Source of the DNA: Thermoplasmata archaeon
GTDB lineage: Archaea; Thermoplasmatota; Thermoplasmata; UBA184
Direction: 5' to 3'
Assembly (NCBI GenBank): GCA_027314845.1
Contig: DAHVAA010000104.1
Span: forward strand, 1-5,977
DNA: 5,977 bases
Position 1 is the stretch's first letter. Every line of letters starts with the position of its first letter. The notes beneath the pieces are model-generated. The model saw only the letters and a list, made by a program, of their open reading frames with translations, ran no database searches and was not told the origin of the DNA. A program made the position numbers and the translations under genes. Positions 1 through 5,598 of this stretch are shown in pieces.

Positions 1-186
1 GGTTGCCTCAACCGCAACGACGACCTCGTGCCGACGCGCGGTCTGGACGATGATGCGCTCCGTGCCGCCTTCCGACAGGTGGTCGCGAGGCGGATCCCGT
101 ACTACGGGGCGTACATCGGGACGTTCCCGCAGCGGCTCCCCGCGGCCGAGCCCCCTCCCGAGCTCGCCCGGAGCCACGACGCATGA
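1..186 (+). CDS. C-terminal end of an unidentified protein, partial at left edge, coupled to coxD
   Basis: Frame 1 is open from the first base to a TGA at 184-186 and encodes 61 residues. I do not recognise the family. What is visible is one Cys at residue 2 of the fragment, a charged stretch (NRNDDLVPTRGLDDD), a probable amphipathic helix (ALRAAFRQVVARR), an aromatic segment (IPYYGAYIGTF) and a Pro/Ala/Glu-rich tail. The stop codon overlaps the start of the next gene in an ATGA (183-186), so the two are almost certainly co-transcribed and probably translationally coupled. That placement suggests a role with the CODH-type enzyme. The tail does not look like the usual end of CoxL, CoxS or CoxM as I know them, nor of a MocA-type cytidylyltransferase, but a 61-residue tail is weak ground for exclusion. 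The codon pattern matches the genes downstream, which supports true coding. Confidence 0.75.
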   Translation, partial: GCLNRNDDLVPTRGLDDDALRAAFRQVVARRIPYYGAYIGTFPQRLPAAEPPPELARSHDA

Positions 187-1088
187 CCGGACCGGATTCA
201 TCGGACCCTTTCGCCGAATCCGTAGATTCCGTGATGCGGGCGCTCTCAGCCCAACGGTACGTGATCGACCGGGGGCTGGCGACCGCGGTCTACCTCGCGG
301 TCCGGCTCGAGAAGCCGCTGCTCCTCGAGGGGGAGCCGGGATGCGGGAAGACCGAGATCGCGAAAGCGGTCGCCGCGGCGACCCACACGGAGCTGATCCG
401 CCTCCAGTGCTACGAAGGGTTGGATGCGAGCGCGGCGCTCTACGAGTGGGACTATCCGCGCCAGCTCCTCGCGATCCGGCTCCACGAGCGGGACCGCACC
501 ACGGCCGAGCTCGAGACCGAGATCTACGCGGAGCGGTTCCTGCTCCGACGGCCGCTGCTCCGTGCGCTGGACGGAGGCGCGACCGATCGCACGGTACTCC
601 TGATCGACGAGCTCGACCGCGCCGATGAGGAGTTCGAGGGTCTCCTCCTCGAGGTCCTGTCGGACTTCCAGGTGACGGTTCCCGAGCTCGGGACGATCCG
701 GGCCCGTCGGGTCCCGATCGTCGTCCTGACCTCGAATCGGACCCGCGAGCTCGGGGACGCGATCAAGCGCCGCTGCCTGTATGCGTACATCGGCTACCCG
801 ACGCCCGAGAAAGAGGTCGAGATCCTTCGCCAGCGCCTCCCGAACCTTCCGGAGAAGTTCGCCCGCGAGATCGCGGAGTTCGTGGCGCGCCTTCGCGCGC
901 AAGAGGACCTTGCGAAGCATCCGGGGGTCGCCGAGACGCTCGACTGGGCGAACGCCCTCCTGGCGCTGAAGGAGGAGACCCTGCGGGCTGCTTTGGTCGC
1001 GGACACGCTCGGTCTGCTTCTGAAGGACGCCCGCGACCTCGAGTCCTACCGAAGGGACCGGATCGGCGGGCTCCTTGCCGCGCCATGA
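183..1088 (+). CDS. coxD: MoxR/CoxD-family AAA+ ATPase, CODH maturation chaperone
   Basis: This is a 301-residue AAA+ ATPase of the MoxR group, CoxD-like. In Oligotropha, CoxD works on the CODH apoenzyme, using ATP-driven remodelling to help build the Mo/Cu active site in the cytoplasm. The Walker A motif GEPGCGKT is at residues 50-57, Walker B LLIDELD at 139-145 (D142, E143) and sensor 1 LTSNRTREL at 182-190. A candidate arginine finger, KRR, is at 195-197 just before the helix that starts the lid. The lid carries the family's PGVAETLDWANAL segment (247-259). The length is usual for CoxD. The ATG at 183 sits in an ATGA overlap with the preceding stop, and a GGAG at 170-173 lies 9 nt upstream. 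The gene ends in another ATGA overlap with coxE. The MoxR-VWA pair alone is widespread, but the following coxG and the nearby xdhC make the CODH/XDH assignment good. Without the large subunit, the exact substrate enzyme remains inferred. Confidence 0.9.
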   Translation: MTGPDSSDPFAESVDSVMRALSAQRYVIDRGLATAVYLAVRLEKPLLLEGEPGCGKTEIAKAVAAATHTELIRLQCYEGLDASAALYEWDYPRQLLAIRLHERDRTTAELETEIYAERFLLRRPLLRALDGGATDRTVLLIDELDRADEEFEGLLLEVLSDFQVTVPELGTIRARRVPIVVLTSNRTRELGDAIKRRCLYAYIGYPTPEKEVEILRQRLPNLPEKFAREIAEFVARLRAQEDLAKHPGVAETLDWANALLALKEETLRAALVADTLGLLLKDARDLESYRRDRIGGLLAAP

Positions 1089-2242
1089 CCGGTCGGCCCG
1101 GGTCGAGCGGGGCCGGAGACCGTCTCCTCGATCGTCTCGAACAATTCTTCGACCGCGTCCGCGACGAAGGGGTCCCGGTCGGGACCGAGTCCGCGCTGGA
1201 CCTCGGTCGCGCGCTCGAGATCTTGCCGCTCCTGGACCGCACCTCCGTTCGAGAGGCTTGCCGCGTGACCCTTCCCTCGTCGCCCGCCGAACTGAGCGCG
1301 GTCGAACGGGTTTTCGACGAGTTCTGGTCCGCCGACGATCGGCCTCCCGTTCCTCCGCCCTCGGACGGCGGACCTCGACCCCGCCCACGGGGTCGCCGCG
1401 GCGGGGGCCGGCGGCTCGCTCCGCCTCCCGAGCGACTCGGCCGGGATGAAGAGCGGGAGCGGCTCGAGGGACGTTACAGCGCGAACGCTCCCGCGGTCGC
1501 GCATCCGCTCGCGGCGGTCGATCCCGAGGTGATGCGCCGGTTCCGTCGCGGAGCCCGCCACTTCCGCCGCTCGGTCGCCGCGCGGCCCGGCCGCCGGTGG
1601 GAGCGGTCGAAGGGCGGAACCGTCGACCCCCGTCGAACCGCCCGGGCCGGGATCAGGAACGCCGGCGAGTGGGTCGAGCTCTTCCATCGTCAGCGAGCTC
1701 CCCGTCGCGCGGACCTCGCGATCCTATGGGACGTGAGCGGGTCGATGAGGGAGCACACCGCCGAGCTTGCGGCGCTCATCTACAGCCTGCAGCGCCTCGT
1801 ACGCCGCACCCGCGTCTTCGCGTTCGCGCACGACCTCGAGGAGGTCACGGAGGTGTTTCGCGGTCAAAGCTATGCCCGGGCGCTCCCGGAGCTCGACCGG
1901 ATCCTCCACCGACCGGGCGGGGGGACCCGGATCGCGCATTGCCTCGGCGTATTCCGGCGCCGGGAAGGGTCGCTCGTACGGCCCACGACGACCGTGCTTC
2001 TCGTCAGCGATGGATGGGACCTCGGCGATGGAGACCAGCTCACGCTCGAGCTGGCGCGCCTGTCCCGGCTCGCGCGGGGCGTCGCATGGGTGAACCCGTA
2101 CGCCGGCGAGCGCGGGTTCCGACCCGAGACGGCGGCGCTCCGCAGGGCGCTTCCGTTCCTCGACCTCCTGACCAGCCCGTCGACGTTCCCCGCTCAGTAC
2201 CGGCTTGCCCAGGGCCCGCGTCCCCGTGTCCCACCGGCGTGA
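1085..2242 (+). CDS. coxE: CoxE-family VWA-domain protein
   Basis: This 385-residue protein is the VWA partner of the MoxR ATPase. In CODH systems CoxE is needed, with CoxD, for active-site maturation (Cu insertion in Oligotropha) and acts in the cytoplasm; no signal peptide or membrane segment is seen. Residues 1-82 are helical. Residues ~84-127 form a Pro/Arg/Gly-rich linker, and from RYSANAP (~129) the CoxE core begins, including the basic segment that precedes the VWA domain. The MIDAS metal site is complete: DVSGSM at 216-221 (D216, S218, S220), T281 in GGGTRI, and D309 in VSDGWD. The family-typical WVNPYAGERGF follows. The start ATG lies in an ATGA overlap with coxD (1085-1088) and has no strong ribosome site of its own, which favours translational coupling. 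The linker is unusually biased. Other VWA proteins paired with MoxR exist, but the order coxD-coxE-coxG fits CODH clusters. Confidence 0.9.
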   Translation: MTGRPGSSGAGDRLLDRLEQFFDRVRDEGVPVGTESALDLGRALEILPLLDRTSVREACRVTLPSSPAELSAVERVFDEFWSADDRPPVPPPSDGGPRPRPRGRRGGGRRLAPPPERLGRDEERERLEGRYSANAPAVAHPLAAVDPEVMRRFRRGARHFRRSVAARPGRRWERSKGGTVDPRRTARAGIRNAGEWVELFHRQRAPRRADLAILWDVSGSMREHTAELAALIYSLQRLVRRTRVFAFAHDLEEVTEVFRGQSYARALPELDRILHRPGGGTRIAHCLGVFRRREGSLVRPTTTVLLVSDGWDLGDGDQLTLELARLSRLARGVAWVNPYAGERGFRPETAALRRALPFLDLLTSPSTFPAQYRLAQGPRPRVPPA

Positions 2243-2326
2243 CCGTCCGCCGGGCACGGAAAGATTCATTCCGAGTCGTTCCCTCCCGCGGCCCGGCTCC
2301 GTCCGGACGGGGTCCGGAGATGATCG
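2243..2326 (+). promoter_or_regulatory. coxE-coxG intergenic region: palindrome and strong Shine-Dalgarno site
   Basis: This 84-nt gap has three visible elements. An A/T-rich patch (GAAAGATTCATTCC, about 2260-2273) lies about 60 nt before coxG and could be a weak archaeal TATA/BRE region. A perfect 12-bp palindrome, CCGTCCGGACGG, is at 2299-2310. Just before the start is GGAGATGATC at 2316-2325, a near-complete match to the sequence complementary to a 16S rRNA 3' end, with the GGAG 7 nt from ATG 2327. An in-frame TGA at 2321-2323 rules out any earlier coxG start. Promoter activity is inference; the ribosome site is direct reading. Confidence 0.5.
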
Positions 2327-2770
2327 ATGCGAACGGAAGGCACGTTCACGGTCCCGAGCCCGCCGACCAAGGTCTTCGACTTCCTTTCGGACGCGCACCG
2401 TATCATGGACTGTCTGGACGATCCCCACACGGTCGAGGTCCAGGACCCGTCGCACTTCTCCGGGACGATCACCACCGGGGTCGCGTTCATCCGGGGCACG
2501 TTCCGGCTGACCGGTGAGTTCACCGAGCTCGGCCGCCCGAGTCGCGTGGTCGCTCGGCTCCATGGCTCGGGGATGGGGAGCGGGCTCGACGCCAGTGTCG
2601 TCATCGAGCTCTCGGATTCGGGGGGCACGACCACCGTCCGATGGACCGCCGACCTCACGCTCTCCGGCCCGGTCGCCTCGGTGGGTGAGCGGCTCGTCCG
2701 CAGCACGCTCGACAAGAAGACCCAGGCTCTCTTCGCCCGGGCCCGGGACCTGCTCGCACCGGGGGGCTGA
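2327..2770 (+). CDS. coxG: CoxG-family SRPBCC protein, CODH accessory
   Basis: This 147-residue protein has the START/SRPBCC fold of the CoxG family. CoxG belongs to aerobic CODH clusters; it was linked to membrane attachment of the enzyme and more recently reported to carry quinone between membrane and CODH in mycobacteria. The family pattern is visible. An N-terminal strand, TFTVPSPPTKVFDFLSD (6-22), leads into the first helix. The central strands contain FSGTITTGVAFIRGTFRL (44-61), a glycine-rich GSGMGSG (80-86) and TTVRWTADLTLSGPVASVGE (102-121). The closing helix is RLVRSTLDKKTQALFARARDLL. The protein ends with this helix: there is no C-terminal linker or hydrophobic anchor, unlike longer bacterial CoxG proteins. 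The start is fixed by an in-frame stop immediately upstream and an excellent ribosome site. An SRPBCC protein of another function is possible, but the neighbours favour CoxG. Confidence 0.85.
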   Translation: MRTEGTFTVPSPPTKVFDFLSDAHRIMDCLDDPHTVEVQDPSHFSGTITTGVAFIRGTFRLTGEFTELGRPSRVVARLHGSGMGSGLDASVVIELSDSGGTTTVRWTADLTLSGPVASVGERLVRSTLDKKTQALFARARDLLAPGG

Positions 2771-2774
2771 GCCC

Positions 2775-2816
2775 GGCGGGCGGGGTCGGGCCGGCACGAT
2801 TTTAGCCCCGCCCGCC
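2775..2816. promoter_or_regulatory. 11-bp GC-rich inverted repeat with A/T-rich core between coxG and the GyrI-like gene
   Basis: GGCGGGCGGGG (2775-2785) is perfectly complementary to CCCCGCCCGCC (2806-2816) across a 20-nt loop, and one extra G-U pair is possible inside. It begins 5 nt after the coxG stop. The loop contains GATTTTAG (about 2798-2805), the only A/T island in the gap, centred about 33 nt before the ATG at 2835. As RNA it would form a strong hairpin able to end or stabilise the coxG message. As DNA, the A/T core is placed like an archaeal TATA element for a nearly leaderless transcript of the next gene. The repeat is seen directly; both roles are inference. There is no U-run after the hairpin, so it is not a classic bacterial terminator. 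Confidence 0.5.
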
Positions 2817-2834
2817 TATCGGCGCACGGGTACC

Positions 2835-3302
2835 ATGGCGATCGACTTCGAACTGAAGCGAGCACCGGCCTACCGCGTCGCCGCGATTCGTTGGACCGGT
2901 CCTTGGAGCGATGCGTCGATCCACCGACAGTTCGAGCGGATTGTCAAGTGGGCGGACGCCCACCGCCTCCGCACCGGCAAGTGGATCTTCCGCGAGCCCG
3001 CCGAACGCACCTGGGAAGTCGCGGTCGAGGTCCGGGGTCGGGCTCGTTCCGAGGGCGGCATTCGCATGAAGACGTATCCGGCGGCTTCGGTGGCGTGTGT
3101 CGTCTACGACCCGAAGGTCGTTGCCTCTCCGCTCGTTTACCACGGGCTTGCCGACTGGCTCCGCTGGCGCCGGAGGGACGGGACGATCCGCTCCGTCGGC
3201 GACTACCGCGAGGTGTACCGGGGAGACCCTTGGCGAGACGCCCGAGCGTTCGCTCGGACCGAAGTTCAGTTCGTCGTGCGGCGCGGGCCGCAGAAGCGTT
3301 AG
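2835..3302 (+). CDS. GyrI-like small-molecule-binding domain protein
   Basis: This 155-residue protein appears to be a stand-alone GyrI-like / AraC effector-binding domain, a fold that binds small, often hydrophobic or cationic, ligands in a cleft between two repeats. Consistent features are the opening IDFELKRAPAYRVAAIRWTGPW (residues 3-24), the strand WEVAVEVRG (60-68) and the segment GGIRMKTYPAASVACVVYDP (74-93). This last matches the family pattern of an 'isvRtlPa..va' strand leading into the 'G.y..l...y..L..WL' helix; here the helix is VYHGLADWLRW. The C-terminal strand is GDYREVYRGDP...TEVQFVVRR. No helix-turn-helix or other domain is attached, so it is a ligand sensor, sequestering protein or enzyme-like member rather than a regulator by itself. 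The ATG at 2835 is chosen because the domain begins there. It lacks a Shine-Dalgarno site, which fits a very short leader starting near 2829. The TAG stop overlaps the stop of the opposing xdhC gene. The ligand is unknown. Confidence 0.72.
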   Translation: MAIDFELKRAPAYRVAAIRWTGPWSDASIHRQFERIVKWADAHRLRTGKWIFREPAERTWEVAVEVRGRARSEGGIRMKTYPAASVACVVYDPKVVASPLVYHGLADWLRWRRRDGTIRSVGDYREVYRGDPWRDARAFARTEVQFVVRRGPQKR

Positions 3303-4195
3303 CCCGGGGACGTGGGAGGGGGCGCTCCGGTCGCGGGGCCGGGGTTCGCCGGCACGCTCTCGCGAGGGAAGGAGCGGCCGTACTTCGCCGCCACGACCTC
3401 GGCAAGGATCGCGAGCGCGATCTCGCTCGGGGTCTTCGCCCCCACATCGAGACCGACCGGGGCGTGGAATCGGGACCAGAATTCCTCGGGGACTCCGTGG
3501 CGTCGGAGTTCCTCGCGATCCTTCTCGACCCGGTGTCGGCTCGCGAGCAGTCCTACGTAGCGGGCCGGGGTCCCGGCGAGCGCGGAGAGGATCGCGACAT
3601 CCCGTTCGCCCTTCGTCAGTACGACCACCGAGTCCCGATCCCCGAGGGCCATCTCCGCGAGGTCCGGATGCGCCGCGACGATCACCCGGTCCGCCTTCTC
3701 CGTGAGCTGCGGGTGCGGGTCGACCACGACTACCTCGAAGTCGAGCCCCCGGCCGAGCCGAACGAGGGCGTCCTCGACGTCGTCCCGTCCCCCCTGTCCG
3801 ACCAGGACGAGCCGTTCGGACGGCAGGACCGGCTCGATATGGACCTCGAGCGTACCGCCGCAATCGGTCTCAACGAAGATCTCGTCCGGACCCGGCGTCG
3901 CGGCCATCCCTCGCACGGCGGAGGAAGCATCGACGAGGTGGACCCGGACGACCCGGCTCTCCCCGGCGCGCATCGCCTCGAGCGCTACCTCGACGATCGG
4001 ACCTTCCGGACAGCCGCCACCGAAGGTCCCACCGACCACCCGGCCGTCGTGCGAGATCAGGATCTTGAACCCTCGTTTGGCCAGGGTCGAGCCCTCGGTG
4101 CGTACCACCGTCGCCATAGCGAAAGAACGGTGGTGGGCGGCCAGCTCCTGGATCCGGGCCGCGAACTCGTGCGAGCGCACCACCGGGCGAGCCAC
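3299..4195 (-). CDS. XdhC/CoxI-family molybdoenzyme maturation protein
   Basis: XdhC-family proteins bind molybdenum cofactor and help sulfurate and insert it into xanthine dehydrogenase-type enzymes; CoxF and CoxI in CODH clusters are members. Taking GTG 4195 as start gives 298 residues. The N-terminal XdhC_CoxI domain shows FAMATVVRTEGSTLAKRGFK (25-44), GGTFGGGCPEGPIVE (55-69) and ETDCGGTLEVHIEP (109-122). The C-terminal Rossmann-like domain shows LVLVGQGGRDDVEDAL (129-144), YVGLLASRHRV (213-223) and HAPVGLDVGAKTPSEIALAILAEVV (244-268). Both Cys motifs of the family are kept, but the usual GxGH of the Rossmann loop reads GQGG. The frame is open back to an ATG at 4303, but that extension (MPPHRTGPISG...) is unlike the family. 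AAGGAG at 4207-4212 precedes GTG 4195 by 11 nt; GTG 4183 and 4180 are alternatives. It is transcribed against the cox block, so it is separately promoted. Whether it should be named coxI or coxF cannot be decided here. Confidence 0.88.
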   Translation of the reverse strand: MARPVVRSHEFAARIQELAAHHRSFAMATVVRTEGSTLAKRGFKILISHDGRVVGGTFGGGCPEGPIVEVALEAMRAGESRVVRVHLVDASSAVRGMAATPGPDEIFVETDCGGTLEVHIEPVLPSERLVLVGQGGRDDVEDALVRLGRGLDFEVVVVDPHPQLTEKADRVIVAAHPDLAEMALGDRDSVVVLTKGERDVAILSALAGTPARYVGLLASRHRVEKDREELRRHGVPEEFWSRFHAPVGLDVGAKTPSEIALAILAEVVAAKYGRSFPRESVPANPGPATGAPPPTSPG

Positions 4196-4392
4196 GCGGG
4201 GACTATCTCCTTGTCGCGCCCGAGCGTCCGCCGTCCCGGGAGGGTACTTATCTCCTTGAGATTTGGCCGGACCGGAGATCGGACCGGTTCGATGCGGGGG
4301 CACAGCGGTGGAACTGCGACGGGGGGTCTTCGGTCCAGCGACCGCCGTCGGCTCGGAACGGCACGGAACGAACCCTCCGGAGGAGGCGAGGC
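4196..4392. promoter_or_regulatory. Divergent promoter region between xdhC and msrA, with a 10-bp direct repeat
   Basis: This 197-nt region holds no supported gene. Its lowest-GC stretch is 4245-4266. TATCTCCTTG occurs twice, perfectly, at 4204-4213 and 4249-4258, 45 nt apart; on the minus strand both copies read CAAGGAGATA. The copy at 4204 doubles as the ribosome site for xdhC. The copy at 4249 is not followed by a usable start codon. A minus-strand TATA-like GATAAGTA (about 4246-4253) would start transcription near 4223, giving xdhC a leader of roughly 28 nt. For msrA, promoter elements in the same stretch would give a leader of about 105-120 nt. A 7-bp direct repeat, GGACCGG, is at 4269-4275 and 4281-4287. 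Promoter placement is inference. Confidence 0.45.
4379..4386 (+). promoter_or_regulatory. Strong Shine-Dalgarno site of msrA
   Basis: GGAGGAGG ends 6 nt before ATG 4393 and fixes this start for msrA. Its first half lies in a perfect 10-bp palindrome, CCTCCGGAGG (4374-4383), so the site could pair with a neighbouring copy in another transcript, but the centre leaves no loop for a simple hairpin. Confidence 0.75.
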
Positions 4393-4956
4393 ATGACCGC
4401 TTCGACCGGCGCGCCCGTACCCCCGGAGACGGTCACCCTGGCGGGTGGCTGCTTCTGGTGCACGGAAGCGGTCTTCTCCGAGCTTCGGGGGGTACGTTCG
4501 GTCGCCCCCGGCTACTCGGGAGGGCATGTGCCGAACCCGACGTACGAGCGGGTCTGCACGGGTCGCACCGGCCACGCCGAGGCCATCGAGGTCCAGTTCG
4601 ACCCGTCCGCGATCTCACTCCACGACCTCCTGATGGTCTTCTTCACCACCCACGACCCCACGACGCCCAACCGCCAGGGGAACGATGTCGGGACGCAGTA
4701 TCGCTCCGCGGTCTTCTACCGGGATGCCGAGCAGAAGGCGGCGGCCGACTCCGTCCTCCGGGAGGTCGAGGCTCTGGGGGTCTGGCCCAGGAAGATCGTG
4801 ACCGAGATCGTCCCGTTCTCGGCGTTCTACCCCGCGGAGGAGTACCACCGAGACTACTTCCGGCGGAACCCGGAGAAGGCGTACTGTCAGCTGGTGATCG
4901 CCCCGAAGGTGGCGAAGCTGCGCCACCAGTACGCTGACCGCCTCCGCTCCGACTGA
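4393..4956 (+). CDS. msrA: Peptide methionine (S)-S-oxide reductase MsrA
   Basis: This 187-residue cytoplasmic enzyme reduces the S-epimer of methionine sulfoxide in proteins and free methionine, with electrons from thioredoxin-like donors. The signature GGCFWCTE (residues 18-25) contains the catalytic Cys20 and a nearby Cys23. YSGGHVPNPTYERVCTGRTGHAEAIEVQFDP (41-71) is the next conserved block, with Cys55 and E63. FFTTHDPTTPNRQGNDVGTQYRSAVFY (83-109) is the methionine-binding and structural block. The C-terminal part, with AEEYHRDYFRRNPEKAYC, is also family-typical. Length and domain are complete; there is no fused MsrB. Cys23 and Cys55 are candidates for resolving the disulfide, as in the GCFWC subgroup. 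The start is supported by GGAGGAGG 6 nt upstream. It is transcribed away from xdhC and converges with the LysE-family gene, with 21 nt between the stops. No functional link to the cox block is needed, although oxidative repair beside a redox enzyme is plausible. Confidence 0.96.
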   Translation: MTASTGAPVPPETVTLAGGCFWCTEAVFSELRGVRSVAPGYSGGHVPNPTYERVCTGRTGHAEAIEVQFDPSAISLHDLLMVFFTTHDPTTPNRQGNDVGTQYRSAVFYRDAEQKAAADSVLREVEALGVWPRKIVTEIVPFSAFYPAEEYHRDYFRRNPEKAYCQLVIAPKVAKLRHQYADRLRSD

Positions 4957-4977
4957 CCGAGCTCCGAGGGATCCGGT

Positions 4978-5559
4978 TCAGGTCGCGGCGAGAAATGCGA
5001 AGTAGCTCGCGAACGCGAGCATCGCGGTGCCCGAGAGGACAGTGATGACCTCGGCCGCCCTCGCGGATCGCTCCGCGCCCGTCCGGATCGCGAGGGGGAA
5101 GGCGACGATCCAGACCGCGATCGCCCCGAACAGACCGGCCAGGAGCGCCGCGCCGCCAAGGTAGGCGAACGCGAGGCCGGCGGTGAGCCACCAGAAGATC
5201 TGGAACGGGTTCGCGAGCCCGAGGCCGAGCGCGGTCGTGTAGACTCGTGCATCCCCCACCGGGGCCGTCTCTGCGGCGCCGCGACGGAGGAGAAGGCGGA
5301 GACCGAAGTAGGCCATGACCACGGCGCCAACGGCGTAGATCTCTCGGACGTACGCCCCCAGGTCGACCGCGGCGGAGAGGAGGAAGACCGCGGTACCCAG
5401 CACCGCGTCCGCGCTCATCGCGCCCATTCCCGACAAGATCCCTCGTCGGCCGGATCGGACCGCCTGGGCGGCGATGTAGGCGTTCATCGGCCCGGGTGGG
5501 ACCGTCAGGGAGAACCCGAGGGCGAGGCCGAAGGCGAGCTCGAAGGCGAGGCTCGGCAT
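4978..5559 (-). CDS. LysE/RhtB-family amino-acid exporter-type membrane protein
   Basis: This 193-residue inner-membrane protein belongs to the LysE superfamily, whose members export amino acids (Lys, Arg, homoserine, threonine) or other small solutes. About six hydrophobic segments are visible: ~4-28, 40-65, 74-92, 106-130, 134-158 and 170-192. Hallmarks are VPPGPMNAYIAAQAVRSGRRGILSGMGAMSADAV (20-53), with the PGP turn, the glycine-rich loop and Asp51 in the second segment, and GLANPFQIFWW (114-124), corresponding to the family's 'l.NPka..fw' motif. It is slightly shorter than the usual ~205 residues. The ATG at 5559 is supported by GGAG at 5567-5570 on the minus strand, 7 nt upstream. The A/T patch at 5610-5616 could serve as its promoter, with a leader of about 30 nt. 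The substrate cannot be read from the sequence, and no LysG-type regulator is seen in the window. Confidence 0.85.
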   Translation of the reverse strand: MPSLAFELAFGLALGFSLTVPPGPMNAYIAAQAVRSGRRGILSGMGAMSADAVLGTAVFLLSAAVDLGAYVREIYAVGAVVMAYFGLRLLLRRGAAETAPVGDARVYTTALGLGLANPFQIFWWLTAGLAFAYLGGAALLAGLFGAIAVWIVAFPLAIRTGAERSARAAEVITVLSGTAMLAFASYFAFLAAT

Positions 5560-5598
5560 GGTTGCGCTCCGCCCGATGCTCCCCGGCCCGACCGAATC

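Noticed and set aside
246..1388. Long open frame on the minus strand across coxD and the start of coxE
   Set aside because: It is Arg/Glu/Asp-rich with no recognisable motif, and lies opposite a well-supported ATPase gene. High GC content makes stop codons rare in the shadow frames.
4196..4303. N-terminal extension of xdhC to an ATG at 4303
   Set aside because: The added 36 residues are unlike the family's start and would place the A/T-rich promoter-like stretch and the ribosome site inside the coding region. GTG 4195 fits better.
4374..4383. CCTCCGGAGG palindrome as a hairpin hiding the msrA ribosome site
   Set aside because: The palindrome has no room for a loop, so a stable single-molecule hairpin is not expected.
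2891..4396. Long plus-strand open frame opposite xdhC
   Set aside because: Its translation is low-complexity Arg/Gly/Asp-rich, while the minus strand encodes clear XdhC motifs over the same bases.
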